This document shows positions 48,611 through 60,700 of a stretch of 64,000 nucleotides of DNA, in pieces. Origin of the DNA: Alligator mississippiensis (taxonomy: Eukaryota > Chordata > Crocodylia > Alligatoridae); contig NC_081825.1 of NCBI RefSeq assembly GCF_030867095.1, forward strand, positions 262,890,954-262,954,953. The letters are read 5' to 3'. Below the pieces are notes generated by a model. It was not told the DNA's origin. It saw nothing but the letters and a program-made list of their open reading frames with translations, and searched no databases. Made by a program: the position numbers and the translations under genes. The first letter of the stretch is position 1. Every line of letters starts with the position of its first letter.

Positions 48611-49040
48611 GGCCTGGAGTAAGTCACATCGTTTGCCATGCATGGCACCAGCCTGAGCAGCAGGGGGAGGGGAGGAGTGCACTATGGAGGGCACCAGCTC
48701 TAGGGAGAGGGGGAACCCCACATATTTTTTATTGCTTGTCCTAAAAGTGGAAATAGTCTGTTCCCAAATCCATGTTCTTGTACAGCACTGAATTCCTTCA
48801 GTTACGCTTATGACATGGCTCCCTCTGGGTTTCATTTTATTTCCCTTAAATGCCCCCCATACTGCCCCAGGACCATCTTCCCCAGAGCCACAGCAACACA
48901 GTTTGGGCTCCAAATAAACTCCTACTGCTGCTGCCTGGGTCCCCTCTGAGCCCCACACCAACCAGCCTGGCCCCGGGTGGCTGCAACATGCTCTGGAACC
49001 AGGGCCTCAGTCAGAACATTCGAGTCCTGCTTGTAATAAA
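48587..49040 (+). terminator. Cluster of three AATAAA poly(A) signals
   Basis: AATAAA occurs on the plus strand at 48,587, 48,913 and 49,035. The first follows TTGTTATTTATTGC and is a good candidate 3' end for a long TMEM63C transcript. Only the hexamers are seen; usage is not shown. Confidence 0.35.
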
Positions 49041-52000
49041 CAAACCTGTTTTTCAGTCTGCACCAGAGCCAGCACAAAGGCAATGGGGCACTGCCAAGTC
49101 CTGCCCGCATAAACCTCCAAATGTGCCGCCTCTTGCAGCAGCCTGTGCAGCTGTTCACAACATGACTGTTTGGCTTCCTTGGACCTCCTCAGACTCCATT
49201 CCTGTCCTGATCGAGGTTCAGGGGACCTGAGTTTAGCTATGAACCACCCCCCACCCACAGCACTGACCTGACGCTTTCCATGTCAGTCTTTGAATCTGCT
49301 GCACCTGTCAGAGCAATACCGACAAGTGACACAGTGGCACTTAACTTACCAGCCGTAGGCTCCTGGTTTAGCCCTCTCACCTCCCTGAACATAGCAGTTT
49401 GCAGCTCCCGGTGCTGGTGTCTGATGTCCTCTGCAGACTCAGCTCACAAAACACAAATGGTGTTTCTTCCCAGCCAGCCCAGCTGAAGACCTGCCAGGGA
49501 TTTTTTAATGGCAGCTGCGAGGACAAGACAGCAGGGTCAGAGCACTGCTGCTACCGCAGTGTGGCGATGTACCAGCTGTGTTGATATGGATACGTACCAG
49601 GCCTGGCTTGAACTACCTTGTGCTATGGGCCAATCTAGGCTGCTCCAGCCACCGGGAAACACGCTCCCCACCACACCTGCCCTCCTAGCACTCCTAGGAC
49701 TGCAGAGCCAAGCAGATGCTCAGTGTTGGCTCCCTACCCCCAGCACCTGACTGGGCCACCACCCCTGAAGGTTCACCCAGGACATGGGGTATAGGAGACC
49801 AGCAAGCACAAGGAACATAAAGCTGAGGTGGCTGCAACTAGCACTATTTGATTCCTGGCATTGCTGCAAGCCCCTGGTTCCATACCTGCACTGAGCAATG
49901 GCTGAGCTGGCCTGAGTACACTGGCCCCTGCCCTTTGCTGGATGCACTCAGGCCTGCTCTTTTACCAGCAGGCCCTGGCTGCCTTCAGCTCCTACTGCTT
50001 TACTGCTGTCAGCTGCCTCCTCTCTCCAGCTGCTCATCTGTCTGAGGGGGCGGCAGGGAAGCAAAAGAGGTGACAGCCAAGGGAGTAGGCACAACACCTT
50101 CACTGGCTGCAGGAGGATTCACTACAGGGATCCTGCACTACCCATCTGATGGGTGGGCAAGGTTCCTCAAGGGCTGCAATAGGTGACAGGGCTGCCAAAT
50201 GTATGAGTGCCACAACAGGTCTGCAAGGCTTCCCCCACTGCCTCTAGAAAGACAAGAGCTCCATGCAAATGAACCACCCTGAGGCAGAAGCTGTCAAAAT
50301 AGCTTGAGAAGCCTCCATACCCATACATGCTCCCAGCCAGCCAGGCGTTTGATGTGGGAAGACACTCTTCAAAAGGACAGCTTGGCAGGTACAGGCAGGG
50401 GGTTCTCAGTTCTTCCTTTTCCCCTCTACTTGCCTTCCCTGCAGAGAAACCTCCTCTGCCCCAAAGAGCTTGCTCTATACAGGGCCCAGCAGACTGGGGC
50501 AGAGAGCCTGACTGGGGCTTCCCATTGCAGGGTTATTAACAACAATACTTGACCAACTACACTCTCCCTGGGATCACTCACTGTGCTCAAGCAGCGGGAG
50601 GGGGCTACCTGCTGCATGGTGCTGCTACTGCCACCAGCCACCTGCCCTGGCACACTCGCTACTGTTACCATGGAAATGAGAGCGCCTGCATCTCCTCTGA
50701 TCATTATTTTAGTAAGAAAGCAGCCAAATTACCCTGAGCCTCCAGCAAGGCAGAGGCAGAAGCAGTGTTGCCTAGAAAGCCACGGTCATAAACAGGATTG
50801 GTGGGAGGGGGAAAGTCAAGTAGGTCTGAAGCCAGCCCTTGAGGTGGCCAGTGCCTTGCTGCCTCTCGTCTCTGTGCAGGTGCAGGGAAGCTCTGGAGGA
50901 AAGTCAGCTGGTAGTGGGAGGAGATGATCAACGTGACCCCAGCCCTAGAGAAGGTAGGGCTGGGCATCAGGAACTTTTGGGCAGAGGTGGCAGTAGAGGT
51001 CATATGACCTGGGTTTGGTCTTTTAAGGGAAAAACGGAAGGACAGGCAATGAGAGGTCACCATGCTTCACTAACTGCAAAGCCAGGGAAGGGACTTGGAA
51101 GCTGATGATGGGCTCTGGCTGATCCAACCCACTCCAGGGTTTATTGGTAGAGAAACACCAGTCTCCAAGGTCTCTCACCCCCTTGAGAGTTTGACATTCA
51201 ACAGCCATCCAGTCTTTCATCACTTCACGTTTGGCAGACCAGGGTTCATCTCCCTTCCATTCCAACAGAGTGGAAATGAGCATGGCTATTCCATTTATTG
51301 GTATTGTTGAATTGCTAGCATCACAGGTTGGTTAACAGGCTCCCTTTGCCGCTTGCACAGCTACCCAGGAGGAGCTGTAGGCTCCTACCTACCTCACAGC
51401 AGTGGTTTGATTTAAATCTTTGGTCACAAAATGTAGAACGTTGAAGGGGGGCAGTAGACAGGCCCCAGTGATCACTCCCCAGCCCCAGCCCCCACCAAAA
51501 GCATCAGCTTATAAATTTAGCATTAAGACTGGCTGAATTTGCAAGCTGGCTGTTGAAAGAGCTCTTACTTGTGCAACCTTTCCTGCAGCTGTGCGGTATT
51601 GGTAATTGCATCCCCTATGGTTTATGGCTCTCACTCCCCTCAAGGAAGGAAATGGGCTGCACAGCTAGGTTCATCACACACACTAACAAGATTGTTTAGA
51701 GAGCCATTATTCTGTGCTTTAGGGCACTCAGTCACTCAAAAAACCACTCAGCTGATTACTATAATTTGCATGTAAAAACTCTCACAGCTGGGGCTGAAAA
51801 AATTGCATAACACAGCCTGACACACAATGGAATGGGCAAAGCCTGCCTGCCAGGGGCAGCAGAACCAGGTAGAAAGCCTCTGTGGCTGAGGCATAGGTGG
51901 GCCGAATGGGGCTAGTTCTTTCATAACCATAAAGCATCTTCAAAGTGGCCCAGGAGAGTCAGAAATGCAACACTTCTGTGGTCTAGAACCCTCCTTGAGC

Positions 52001-52980
52001 TGGATTATAACCCTTCTGCTAAATGGGTGAGCAAGGGTTACAATTGAGGGCTTATAGCACCTGCATTTGCTTCAAGACCTCTATGCCTTAGTTTTTCACT
52101 TGAGTCACCTGGGAACAAAATACGCATGTCAGGCATGATGCGAGCCCAGGTGATGTGCAAAAAGAGGAGCGGGTGAATAAATGGTTATCTTTTTAGTTGC
52201 TACATGATGGTTAATGGACACTTTGAAAGGCTACATTAGAAATAAATGATCTGCTTGGTCTTTGCTCAGATTCAGGTCACTGTCTGGCTGAGCTCACTCC
52301 CTGCACCCCAGCTGCACAACAACACCCAACACCCTGTCCCCCAAGTTGGTTCCCAACCAACCAAAAAGAAACAGCACAGGCAGCCTCCATGGGGCAATCG
52401 CTTCTCTCTTTTCTGCAGCTATGGAGAACAACTGTCCTCCCACACAAGATAACCAACCCCCCTCCCCCCCCATGGGTACAATACAGACAGCCATATACTC
52501 AGGCAAGTGTGAGACATACCTGATGAGCTGCTCATTTGGGTATCTGGCTTCCATCAGACAGTGTTGGAATATGTTCTACTGTTTTCAGCCAACTCACTGG
52601 CCACTTACGAGTCCTTCTGCAAGCTCTTCGGGCAGCTCATCATGGCCTCCATGAGAGGGCTTGGAAACTGTGCTGACTCCACAGAACTTGGGGGTATTCT
52701 TCAAAGGAGCAGGGAGCTGATCTCTCCCTCAGTGCTTCGTGTTCACTCAGGTAACCCACTGACATTTCTGGAGCTCATAAGAGCCACTGGTGCTGAGGGC
52801 TGTGCTGGAAACAGTGGGATACAAGGCAAAATGGCTGCAGTGGTGTAGAGTGCAGCAGGGTGATAGGGTAGAACCACAAACGCTCCTTAACTTGGAGAAG
52901 GAACCCAAGCTTGGATATTGAACACAACCACTGCTCAGAGCAGCAACAGCTGGCAGCAATCCAGTTCTGTAGTGCAGACA
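48611..52980. other. Intergenic stretch, nothing recognised beyond poly(A) hexamers
   Basis: No conserved coding segment, RNA gene or clear transposon ends seen on either strand. Confidence 0.5.
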
Positions 52981-53706
52981 CAGTTTACAGCAGAGGTTGT
53001 CAACCCAGGGTACGCATACCCCCAGGGGTACTTAGAAAGGACGTAGAGGGTATGCGTGAGCAGGTAGGCAGGCAGAGACAGTGTGCGCCCTGGGGCACAG
53101 TGATGGCATCTCCCTTGGCACCTTCCCATGCTTTGCTTCTTACCCAGGGAAAGAGGGAGGGGCACACCAAGCATCGCCAGCCCCACGCGGCACACTGCAG
53201 CACCTCCCTGCCCCCCACTTCAGCTTGCTCTCCGTGCCTGCTCCCAGGAGCAGGGTCAGGGGGGCGAGGGCAGCGGTGCCCCTCTCTGGGCCGCACACGC
53301 ATTGCCCAGCCAGCTGGACAGGGGAGCCATGCTCGCATGCAGTAGCCACTACTATCCCACAGCAGCTGCTGCCACGTCCCGTACTGCTTTCCTGCAGCCA
53401 GTTGCACATGCGGCTCCGCAGGCTGCTGATGTGCCTCACACCTCACGCACCACCTGTCAGCAGCCCACAGAGCTGCATATGCAACCAGCTGTGGGAAACT
53501 GGTGCAAGGCACAGCAGCAGTGGCGTGGGCAGCTGCTGCATGCGAGCCCAGCCCCCACTGGCCGGCCAGATGGTGCATGCACAGTCTGCAGAGGGTCACC
53601 ACTGCCCTCACCCGCCTGGCCCTGCTCCCGGGAGTGGGCACAGAGACCCCACCTCCATTCTCGATCTGCACCCCCCAGCCCCTTCCCCCCCACACACACT
53701 TACCTG

Positions 53707-53707
<1 letters not shown>

Positions 53708-53748
<41 letters not shown>
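53708..53748 (+). repeat. (TG)n microsatellite inside the hAT-like element
   Basis: About 20 uninterrupted TG units, a likely length-polymorphic site. Confidence 0.97.
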
Positions 53749-53750
<2 letters not shown>

Positions 53751-53906
53751 TGCCCACCCAGCCACAGCAGGCACGTGGCATCATGCGGCTCTTGGGGCAG
53801 TGGGGTGCAGAGTCCAGCATGCAGCAGCAGCTGCCCATGTCTCACACACAGATGGGGGTATGTGCCCCTGGGAACTCCACCAGGGTATGCACAGCGGTAC
53901 GAGCTA

Positions 53907-53926
53907 CCCCCCCCCCCCCCCCCCCC
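53907..53926 (+). repeat. C20 homopolymer
   Basis: Twenty consecutive C residues. Length is prone to sequencing and assembly error. Confidence 0.95.
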
Positions 53927-55424
53927 GCACCTCCCAGACGAACCGCTCTCATGGCTCCGTGCCACAGTCCACCCCAGCTGTGCAGCGCCTGCCACTGCCC
54001 CTGCCCCCGTCCTAGCCCCTCCCCCTCACCACAGGGGCCTCAATTTGCACCACCCCCCCTTAAAACCAAGAAAAAATATAAGGGGGCACATGAGCTGAAA
54101 CTTTGAGGCAGAAGGAGTACACTTGTTAAAAAAAAAGGTTGAAAACCCTTGGTTTACAGTAACCAGAAAATTAGCACAATGACGGTATGGCAGGGAACAA
54201 AAGAAGCTGAACAATGGAGAGGGAAAGGCATTTTTAGTCTGACTGCTTAAAACTAATTCCATTACGGTCTATTAACTACAAGGGTTAACGAGACACCAGT
54301 AGAAAAGCCACCTTTGTTAAAGATTCAACAGCCCACCCATTCATTTAAGGTATGAGAAATTTCCCAACAGGCATCAAAGCCTCCCAAAAAAGCCAAAAAA
54401 TTCTCCCCCTAGTCCCTTTTATTTTTTCCAAGGCCTGAAAGGTTAAACATCATAAAGAACCAAAAAAAGGGCAGAGCCTCATTTAAAACAAATTCCTTGC
54501 AAACACCTTTATGCCATTCACTTGTACAATGCATTTTGAGATCAGCTGAAAGGTGGCACTGAAATGCTAACATTGTCGTTACACCACTCGATATTAAACA
54601 GTCCAGGCAGATCCAGGAGGCACAAACACAGCTAGTTTATTTCTCTTAGGAATTACACAAAACATGACACAGAAGAGGAAATCAGAGAGCTAAGATAGCT
54701 ATAGGAGGAGCTGCTTATTTGGTGTAGTAGTATGTGCGCACAGATCCACCATCCATCACACCCAGTCTCCCTCCTGCCATGCACAGAAGAGAAGTCTTTG
54801 ACCCCAGGCATGTATAGCAGCAGAGAAATCACTGGATACACGCTGTTCCTCTTCCAAAATTCCACAGTGGGGAACTAGAAGGGAGGTTTCCTTAACTCTC
54901 CACTCCCATGACACAGCCAATGCTATTCTCCTGTATCAAGGCTCAGCTCATCCTTACCTGGCTTGAAGTTGCAGGGCCAAAGATCTATCATGGCCACTCA
55001 GCCCTGCTTAGGGACAGGGCACTAATGAAGAGAACTGATGCCTGTTTCAGATGGGGGAAAGGAGAGAAGTGCCCACAAACCTGATACCAGGCTTTGGTAT
55101 TGCACCCATAAACTAGCCTCTCTTGAATATGCAACTGAGGACCCTCTAACCAGTCACCTGTTGCTATACAGCTGCTGCCAGACCATGGAAGTGGTATCTT
55201 CATACAGAGTAATGAAACAGCTCCCAGCAGTGATGAAACAAACATTACCCAGTCACACCTTGGCAGTCTCCAGACAGGGCCTTCCCAGGAGAATCCCAGT
55301 GTCCTACTTTTACTGGTTGTGTTCGAGTCAGATTCCAAGAGCAGCATCTAGATTCTGCTTCGCCAACACCCTCCCTGTCTTTTCAGCTGGATAATGTGTT
55401 CTTATTTCCTGTCCTGAACACTGT

Positions 55425-55560
55425 TCATAGATTCATAGATGTTAGGGGCTGGAAGGGACCTCATGAGATCATCAGGTCCAGCCCCTCTGCTCTTGGGCAG
55501 GAAAGACTTAAACTCAAGTCTCCTCCCACACAGAGGTGGCAGCATTTCACCAACAGGGTA
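55425..55560 (-). mobile_element. CR1 LINE 3' fragment, antisense
   Basis: TTCATAGATTCATAGATGTT, then AGGGGCTGGAAGGGACCTCA, TGAGATCATCAGGTCCAGCC and CTCTTGGGCAGGAAAGA. Reverse of a CR1 3' end with the TTCATAGA tail repeat. Confidence 0.9.
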
Positions 55561-55743
55561 ACACCACTAACAAAATGTAAATTCTCCTGTAGCGGGAAGA
55601 ATGCCAGATCCTGATATCACTGCAGAGAAATCCCAGCTATGTTCTCTCTGGCCAAGAACCAAGATGATTTTTGGAAGCTGCCCCCAGGAGACAGATCTCC
55701 CAGGGGACAGATGCATGCACTGCATGTCCCAGTACATCTTTAC

Positions 55744-55763
55744 TTTATTTATTTATTTATTTA
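55744..55763 (-). terminator. Candidate NGB poly(A) signal inside a TTTA repeat
   Basis: A short (TTTA)n run gives overlapping AATAAA hexamers on the minus strand, about 1.87 kb past the NGB stop. It is the nearest canonical signal I saw. Because it is a simple repeat and an unclassified repeat block lies between, use by NGB is only a possibility. Confidence 0.25.
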
Positions 55764-56108
55764 CTATTAAATAAATAATAGAAGACATTTTAAAAAGCAG
55801 TAGTAGCTGCTGCATTCACCTGTCATTCAGGTTCGATCCAATAGCTAAATGAACCCAGTCAACAGCTCAGGTCTGATAAGAGCAGCCTGACTTGAACTCT
55901 GCAACGACTCTTGGAAAATATTTGGGCAGAGAAAAAGGATGATTTGCAACTTTAAGGAAAGACAGAATCAGTTCAGGAAAAGCTCATTCCACTACTACTG
56001 ACTGAAATATCTTCAGCCCAGCTCTTCCTTGCTTGTCCCTCTACCCTACCTCCCAGGAAGATGGAAGGACTCATTGCTGTGCAATTCATAGCATATCTAT
56101 ACCACAGT

Positions 56109-56137
56109 GTAACAGAGCACAGGGTGTGCTCTGTTAC
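56109..56137. repeat. Perfect hairpin, 13-bp arms, 3-base loop
   Basis: GTAACAGAGCACA, loop GGG, then TGTGCTCTGTTAC. Every arm base pairs. Confidence 0.97.
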
Positions 56138-56184
56138 TCAAAGGGGCATGAGCAAACAGCCAAGCAGCTTGCAGGTGGCTGCAC

Positions 56185-56214
56185 TCCCAATCAGGTGCAA
56201 TTACCTGATTGGGA
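56185..56214. repeat. Perfect hairpin, 12-bp arms, 6-base loop
   Basis: TCCCAATCAGGT, loop GCAATT, then ACCTGATTGGGA. It lies 47 bp after the first hairpin. Confidence 0.97.
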
Positions 56215-56555
56215 ACAGGGCCCAGGTGTTCTCTATAAGAACAGGCCCTGAGCAGTGTGGCCAGCTATCTACTGCTAGCAGCTGGGAAAACACCACCCAG
56301 CTGTAGCTGCTGCTCATGACATCTTAGAGGTACAAGGAAGGAGCTATGGGGAAGGTGGAGGTTCCAGGTGCTGCAGCATGACCTAAAACTACACCTTGCT
56401 GGGGTAGGATGGTGTGATGGGACTGCCAATGTCAGGGCAGTCTCCAGGAAGTGCCACACCAGTTGCCTCCCTAGTGAACAGCGAGTACAGGGTGCCAAGA
56501 AAAAGCCTCAGCCCCCGCTGCCTTGTGGGTGACCCTGTCAAGGGAAAAGGCAAGG

Positions 56556-56645
56556 GGAGCACACCCTGAAGAACAAAGCAGGAGCCCAGGCTCACAGTGA
56601 GTTCTGAGGCAGGGCCCAAATCAGGGGGGGACCTGACACAGCTTC
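56556..56645 (+). repeat. Inverted repeat, left copy (downstream of NGB stop)
   Basis: Pairs with 57,908-58,003. Shared text on the plus strand here includes GAGCACACCCTGAAGAACAA and AGCCCAGGCTCACAGTGAGT. Identity is high but not complete. Confidence 0.88.
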
Positions 56646-57625
56646 CAGGCTCACTGCAAGACCTGAGTGGCATTAAGGAACCAGGTGTGAGGCTCCAGGG
56701 GGCTGGGTCCCTGAGCCTACAGGCAGCTAGATGTGAAGTTCCTGGGGCAAAGGGATAAGGGATTGTGAGCCCAGTGTCAGGCAGGGGATTGAGGCCCCAG
56801 TGTGGGGGCGCAAGGGGACCAAGAGGGTCCCAAGCTAGGCTAGGAGCCCATGGAAAAGGGAGGGCCTGGGAGCCCCGAGTAAACAGGATTGTGAGCTAAG
56901 CCATGTATGCTAATCCCCGATTGATTGAGTGGGCAGGTATTAGGCCAGATAAGCTATAGGCTGGGTGCTAAGCCATGGATGCCATCTGTGAGGCATGGGA
57001 CATGGTACAGGGGAGGTCAGAGCTGTATACATAGGCCCTTGGCATCAGGGCAAGTAAATGTGCAGCCTCCCGCCTTGTTATCATCTTCTAACTAGTATCA
57101 AAGGCGTGGCAGGTGAGGTAGGCGGGTGGTTTGCTCTGAAACAAGTAGGCAGACCTATGCTCAGATCAGCCCCAGGATGCCCACTTGTTACACACAGGTT
57201 GAAAGGGCCATTGCAATTCATGCAGGCATGCTCAGATCAGCTTTACTGTAGCTGACCCAGGTAACAAGAGCAGTGAAAACATGGTCATATGGGCTAGTGA
57301 TGACAGTACATTCCCAGGGCCGCAGTGGGCTTGTACTTTGTCCACAATGAAGCCCATGCCACTGTGTCTTCACTGCGGCATTACCCATACTACCTAGATA
57401 CTACCCTGATACACCTGCCCATGCTGCTCTTCTACCTTCACTTTGCTGTTGATATGCCTTTAAGGGACTGCACTGGTCACCATCAGAGGCAGAGATGTGG
57501 GTAATGGTGAAGCAAGATGGAGAGAACTGCTGAGAAGGCCCCAGAATGTGCACAGCTGGAAGAGGAGGTGCTCTGTCCACAGAACTGTTGATGGGCTGGG
57601 AGCAGATCCTAACAGATTGCTGGAT

Positions 57626-57772
57626 CTATTCTGCTTCCCCATGTGCCTCCCAGCCACGGCTCATGGCTTTCACCACAGCATCGTAGAGCCTGGTCCAAGC
57701 CTCTCGCATGTCTGGACTGAAGGCAGTGCCAAGGCATTTCTCCAGCATGTACAGCAAGCAGTCTCCCACAGC
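57626..57772 (-). CDS. NGB: NGB exon 4, terminal (residues 108-155 and stop)
   Basis: Encodes [20 protein letters not shown], then the end of helix G and helix H with [10 protein letters not shown] and the tail EAHGEAE before TAG at 57,626-57,628. Human has AVVQAMSRGWDGE. The acceptor is tttgcag. Cys112 is new relative to human; Cys120 is conserved. Confidence 0.95.
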   Translation of the reverse strand, partial: AVGDCLLYMLEKCLGTAFSPDMREAWTRLYDAVVKAMSRGWEAHGEAE

Positions 57773-60700
57773 CTGCAAACCAAACAGGAAGGCACCAGCA
57801 TCAGAGCTCCTGGGCAGGGGTCTCAGGACAAACTCAGTCTTCTCTCCTGAGGAATTTCATTCTTCATCTCCCTTAGGGGTCTCTCCAGTGGCACAAGGGA
57901 CCTGATAAGCTATCTCAGGTCCCTTCCTGATCTGGGACCTGCCTCAAGACTCACTGTGAGCCTGGGCTCACAACTTTGTTCTTCGGGGTGTGCTCCCCAA
58001 GAAGACCACACAGCTTCTTCAAGCCCCCCACCTTAACAGGTACCCTGCCTCACTGCTGCTCCCTGCCCTTAAAAAGCAAAGCCCTGTCCACGTCTCTTGC
58101 CCTTATACAACTGCTCAAGCTATCCCTAGGCTGCCCTGCCACCATCCTTGTGAGCTGATAGTCCCAATAATCTGTCCTGGCTGTGTGTGGCTTTTGCCGA
58201 GGTCCTGTCTGCTCTTGGTTGGTCCATCTTAGAGGCCTTTCCTTCAAGTCTCTGAAGGATGATGGAGGGAGCACAGGCTAGCTATGAATGTGGACAGGAA
58301 TGTATTAGGGAGGGGAGGTGACTAGGAAATGCATAGAGCCCTTAGCCCCCAACTGCCATACACCTGTCCTTGCTGTTGCCATAACACAAGACAGGCCAAA
58401 CTGAGACACATTCTGATGTTATGTACAGCAGCAGGTAAAGATCTGATTGCATGAGACTTTGACTATTCAGTTTAGAAGCGTCAGAGTCCACCCCACCAAC
58501 CCTGAGAAATCTCCATCACATGGCACGCCATCCCCCATCCACTTCTGGCACAGCAGCCCAGCTGAATCCTGGCAAATAGCTGATCTAATATGGCACCAAC
58601 TCACACTGGCTCCCCACAGAACCTTCCTCATTTTGGCTGCTAGGAAGAAGCCCCAGAGAGTAAAACAGTCTACCTAAGGAATGATACTAGCTCAGCTTGG
58701 AAAACTAGAAGCAGAGGAAGACCACACTCAGCCAGATAACTAAAGCTGTGGGCTGTGTTCCTTTAACCTTCTGGATGTTTCCCATAATCTCATTTCATGG
58801 TGCAGTGTTTCTGATCCTACTCATTGTTAGGATGGGGCTATGTCTGGGTCTAAGATGAAGAAAGCACCTTGGATACAGCAGTGAGGCTAGAACAGGGATG
58901 ATTTGTCTGGGAATACTTTGGTGTTAAGGGCCAGTACCCCTATGCCAGGCTGAGACCTTACTGTGTTCTCTTTTCAAATACTACCTGGAGACTCTGTCCA
59001 TGGACTTTAGGGTGTTGAGGGAAGCAAGGAATATAACTCAGGTTAGTCCAAGTCCATCCAAACAGCAGCCCAATTAGAGGATTGTGACACATTCCCCCAG
59101 AGACCACCAGCGGTTCACATGGTAGGTTACTTTAGATTCCGGGATTGGCTTGGGTAGCTAGTTTTCTTGCCTAGCCACTGAGCGAGCCCAGCAACATTAA
59201 GTACCAAGGTCCTAGAATGCAGGCATGTGGGTACTATGAAGGCCTATATACCTCCACTCCTGGTAGATCAGGGTAATACCATGAGTAAATGGGAAAGAAT
59301 GCTGTGGTAGGAGTAGCATGAAGAAAGAATATGCCTCACCGAGAAAGAGTCCATCTTCACGCCAACTGCTTGGTGCTTCTTACCCAGGTTGCAGAGATAT
59401 TCTTCCAGACACGGTAAGTTCTCCAACTGAGTCACAGCTGCATCTATCACCAGCATGACCTGAAGAGACAAAGCCAGACTGAATGAGGTTTGGAGAGAAC
59501 TCCTTTTGCTATATCACAAGGAGGAATACTTATCCAAACAGTGTTCCCCTTACTAGTTTGCCCACAGGTCTTCCCTCAGCTCACTATACAGTGAAGACCA
59601 TTTCACATCCGCCTTGTGCCATTATTATGCTACACTGGTGGAACATCACCGGAAACTGGTATTCCGCCAAAAAACCCCAGTGTTTTCCATAGTTATATCA
59701 CTCCCTCTTCCTTCCTGCAAAGGTGAATCAGGGCAGGTACCCTTGCATCTTATGATGCTGTTGTCCTACCGGATCTCAAGTGACATAGAACTGACTTCAT
59801 TAGTGGCCAGCTGAGACGCTCACGACCCAACCCCATTTCCAAAGACCTTTCTCTATAGGTGCTATAGCAAGTGGCAATGGTGATCAATAGGGGGAAACTT
59901 TTCTCTCTAAAAGAATGGTAAATAACATTCTAATGCTTGTAATATGACTTATTAAATGCAACTTGAAAATTGAGATCATGACCATCTGGGACCATTACAG
60001 CTCTCTTGGCAAGTACTGATTATCATCAAATTGCCACTTGGATCATTCCATTCTAACTCCCTTTACATAGGAAGAAAAACCTATGGTAGATCTCATGTGT
60101 GGATTTCAGTAAAGCACCTGATACTTTACCATGTGACACTATATTAGTCAAGCTAAAGAAGATGGGAATTAGTAGAGGAATTGTAAAGTCGGTAAGGAGC
60201 TGGCTTAAGAAAGCCAGCAACAGGCCATGTTGAAAGGGAGATTATTGGACAAGGAAGACTCCCAGTTATCTTTCTGCTTGGTGCAGGGGGCTGGACCCAA
60301 AAATCTTCTGAGGTCCCCTCCAGCCTTACAATCTATGAATCTATGAAGTTGCTAATGGAGTTCCTCAGGGATCTGCCTTGAGACCAATTTTGCTTAATAT
60401 TTCTAATGACACTGGCACAAAAAAGTAGGACCTGACGACATCTACCAAGATACAAAGTAAGGAAGCATTGTCAATACAGAGGAAGATTAGGGTAGCCTGC
60501 AGGAAGAACTGGATGACCATGAGGACTGGATAAAAAAAATCCAGGATGACATTCTATAATACAAAATGCAAGATCATGCATTTGGAAATTAATAACATAA
60601 AATCTTGCTATAATCTGGTAGGCCATCAGTTGGAAATAACTGAAGAGGAAAATAATCTTGGTGCACTGGTTGGTGGCAGGATGACTCTGAGCCATCAATG

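Larger units (their letters stand above)
52991..54151. mobile_element. hAT-like non-autonomous element, 1.16 kb, exact 8-bp duplication
   Basis: It is flanked on both sides by GTTTACAG (52,983-52,990 and 54,152-54,159). The ends are CAGAGGTTGTCAACC and GGTTGAAAACCCTTG, inverted repeats matching at 12 of 15 positions. The interior is GC-rich with a GT microsatellite and a C20 run. Long frames of about 300 codons on both strands cross the simple repeats and match no protein family I know, so no transposase is inferred. The exact duplication suggests a fairly recent insertion. Confidence 0.85.
56100..57050. repeat. Unclassified interspersed-repeat block with two perfect hairpins
   Basis: It contains two inverted repeats (56,109-56,137 and 56,185-56,214), a TATA-like CTCTATAAG at 56,232, and G-rich text with recurring phrases (GAGCCCAGTGTCAGG, GAGGCCCCAGTGTGG). 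A 90-bp segment (56,556-56,645) recurs inverted at 57,908-58,003. It could be part of a retroelement or another interspersed family. I cannot assign it. Confidence 0.5.

Noticed and set aside
53000-54106. Overlapping 331- and 341-codon open frames on opposite strands
   Set aside because: They lie within a hAT-like element with an exact target duplication, cross a TG microsatellite and a C20 run, lack any recognisable domain, and are explained by GC-rich, stop-poor composition.
56058-57255. A host exon in the G-rich block after NGB
   Set aside because: No conserved protein in any frame; recurrence of part of it inverted at 57.9 kb shows it is repeat sequence.
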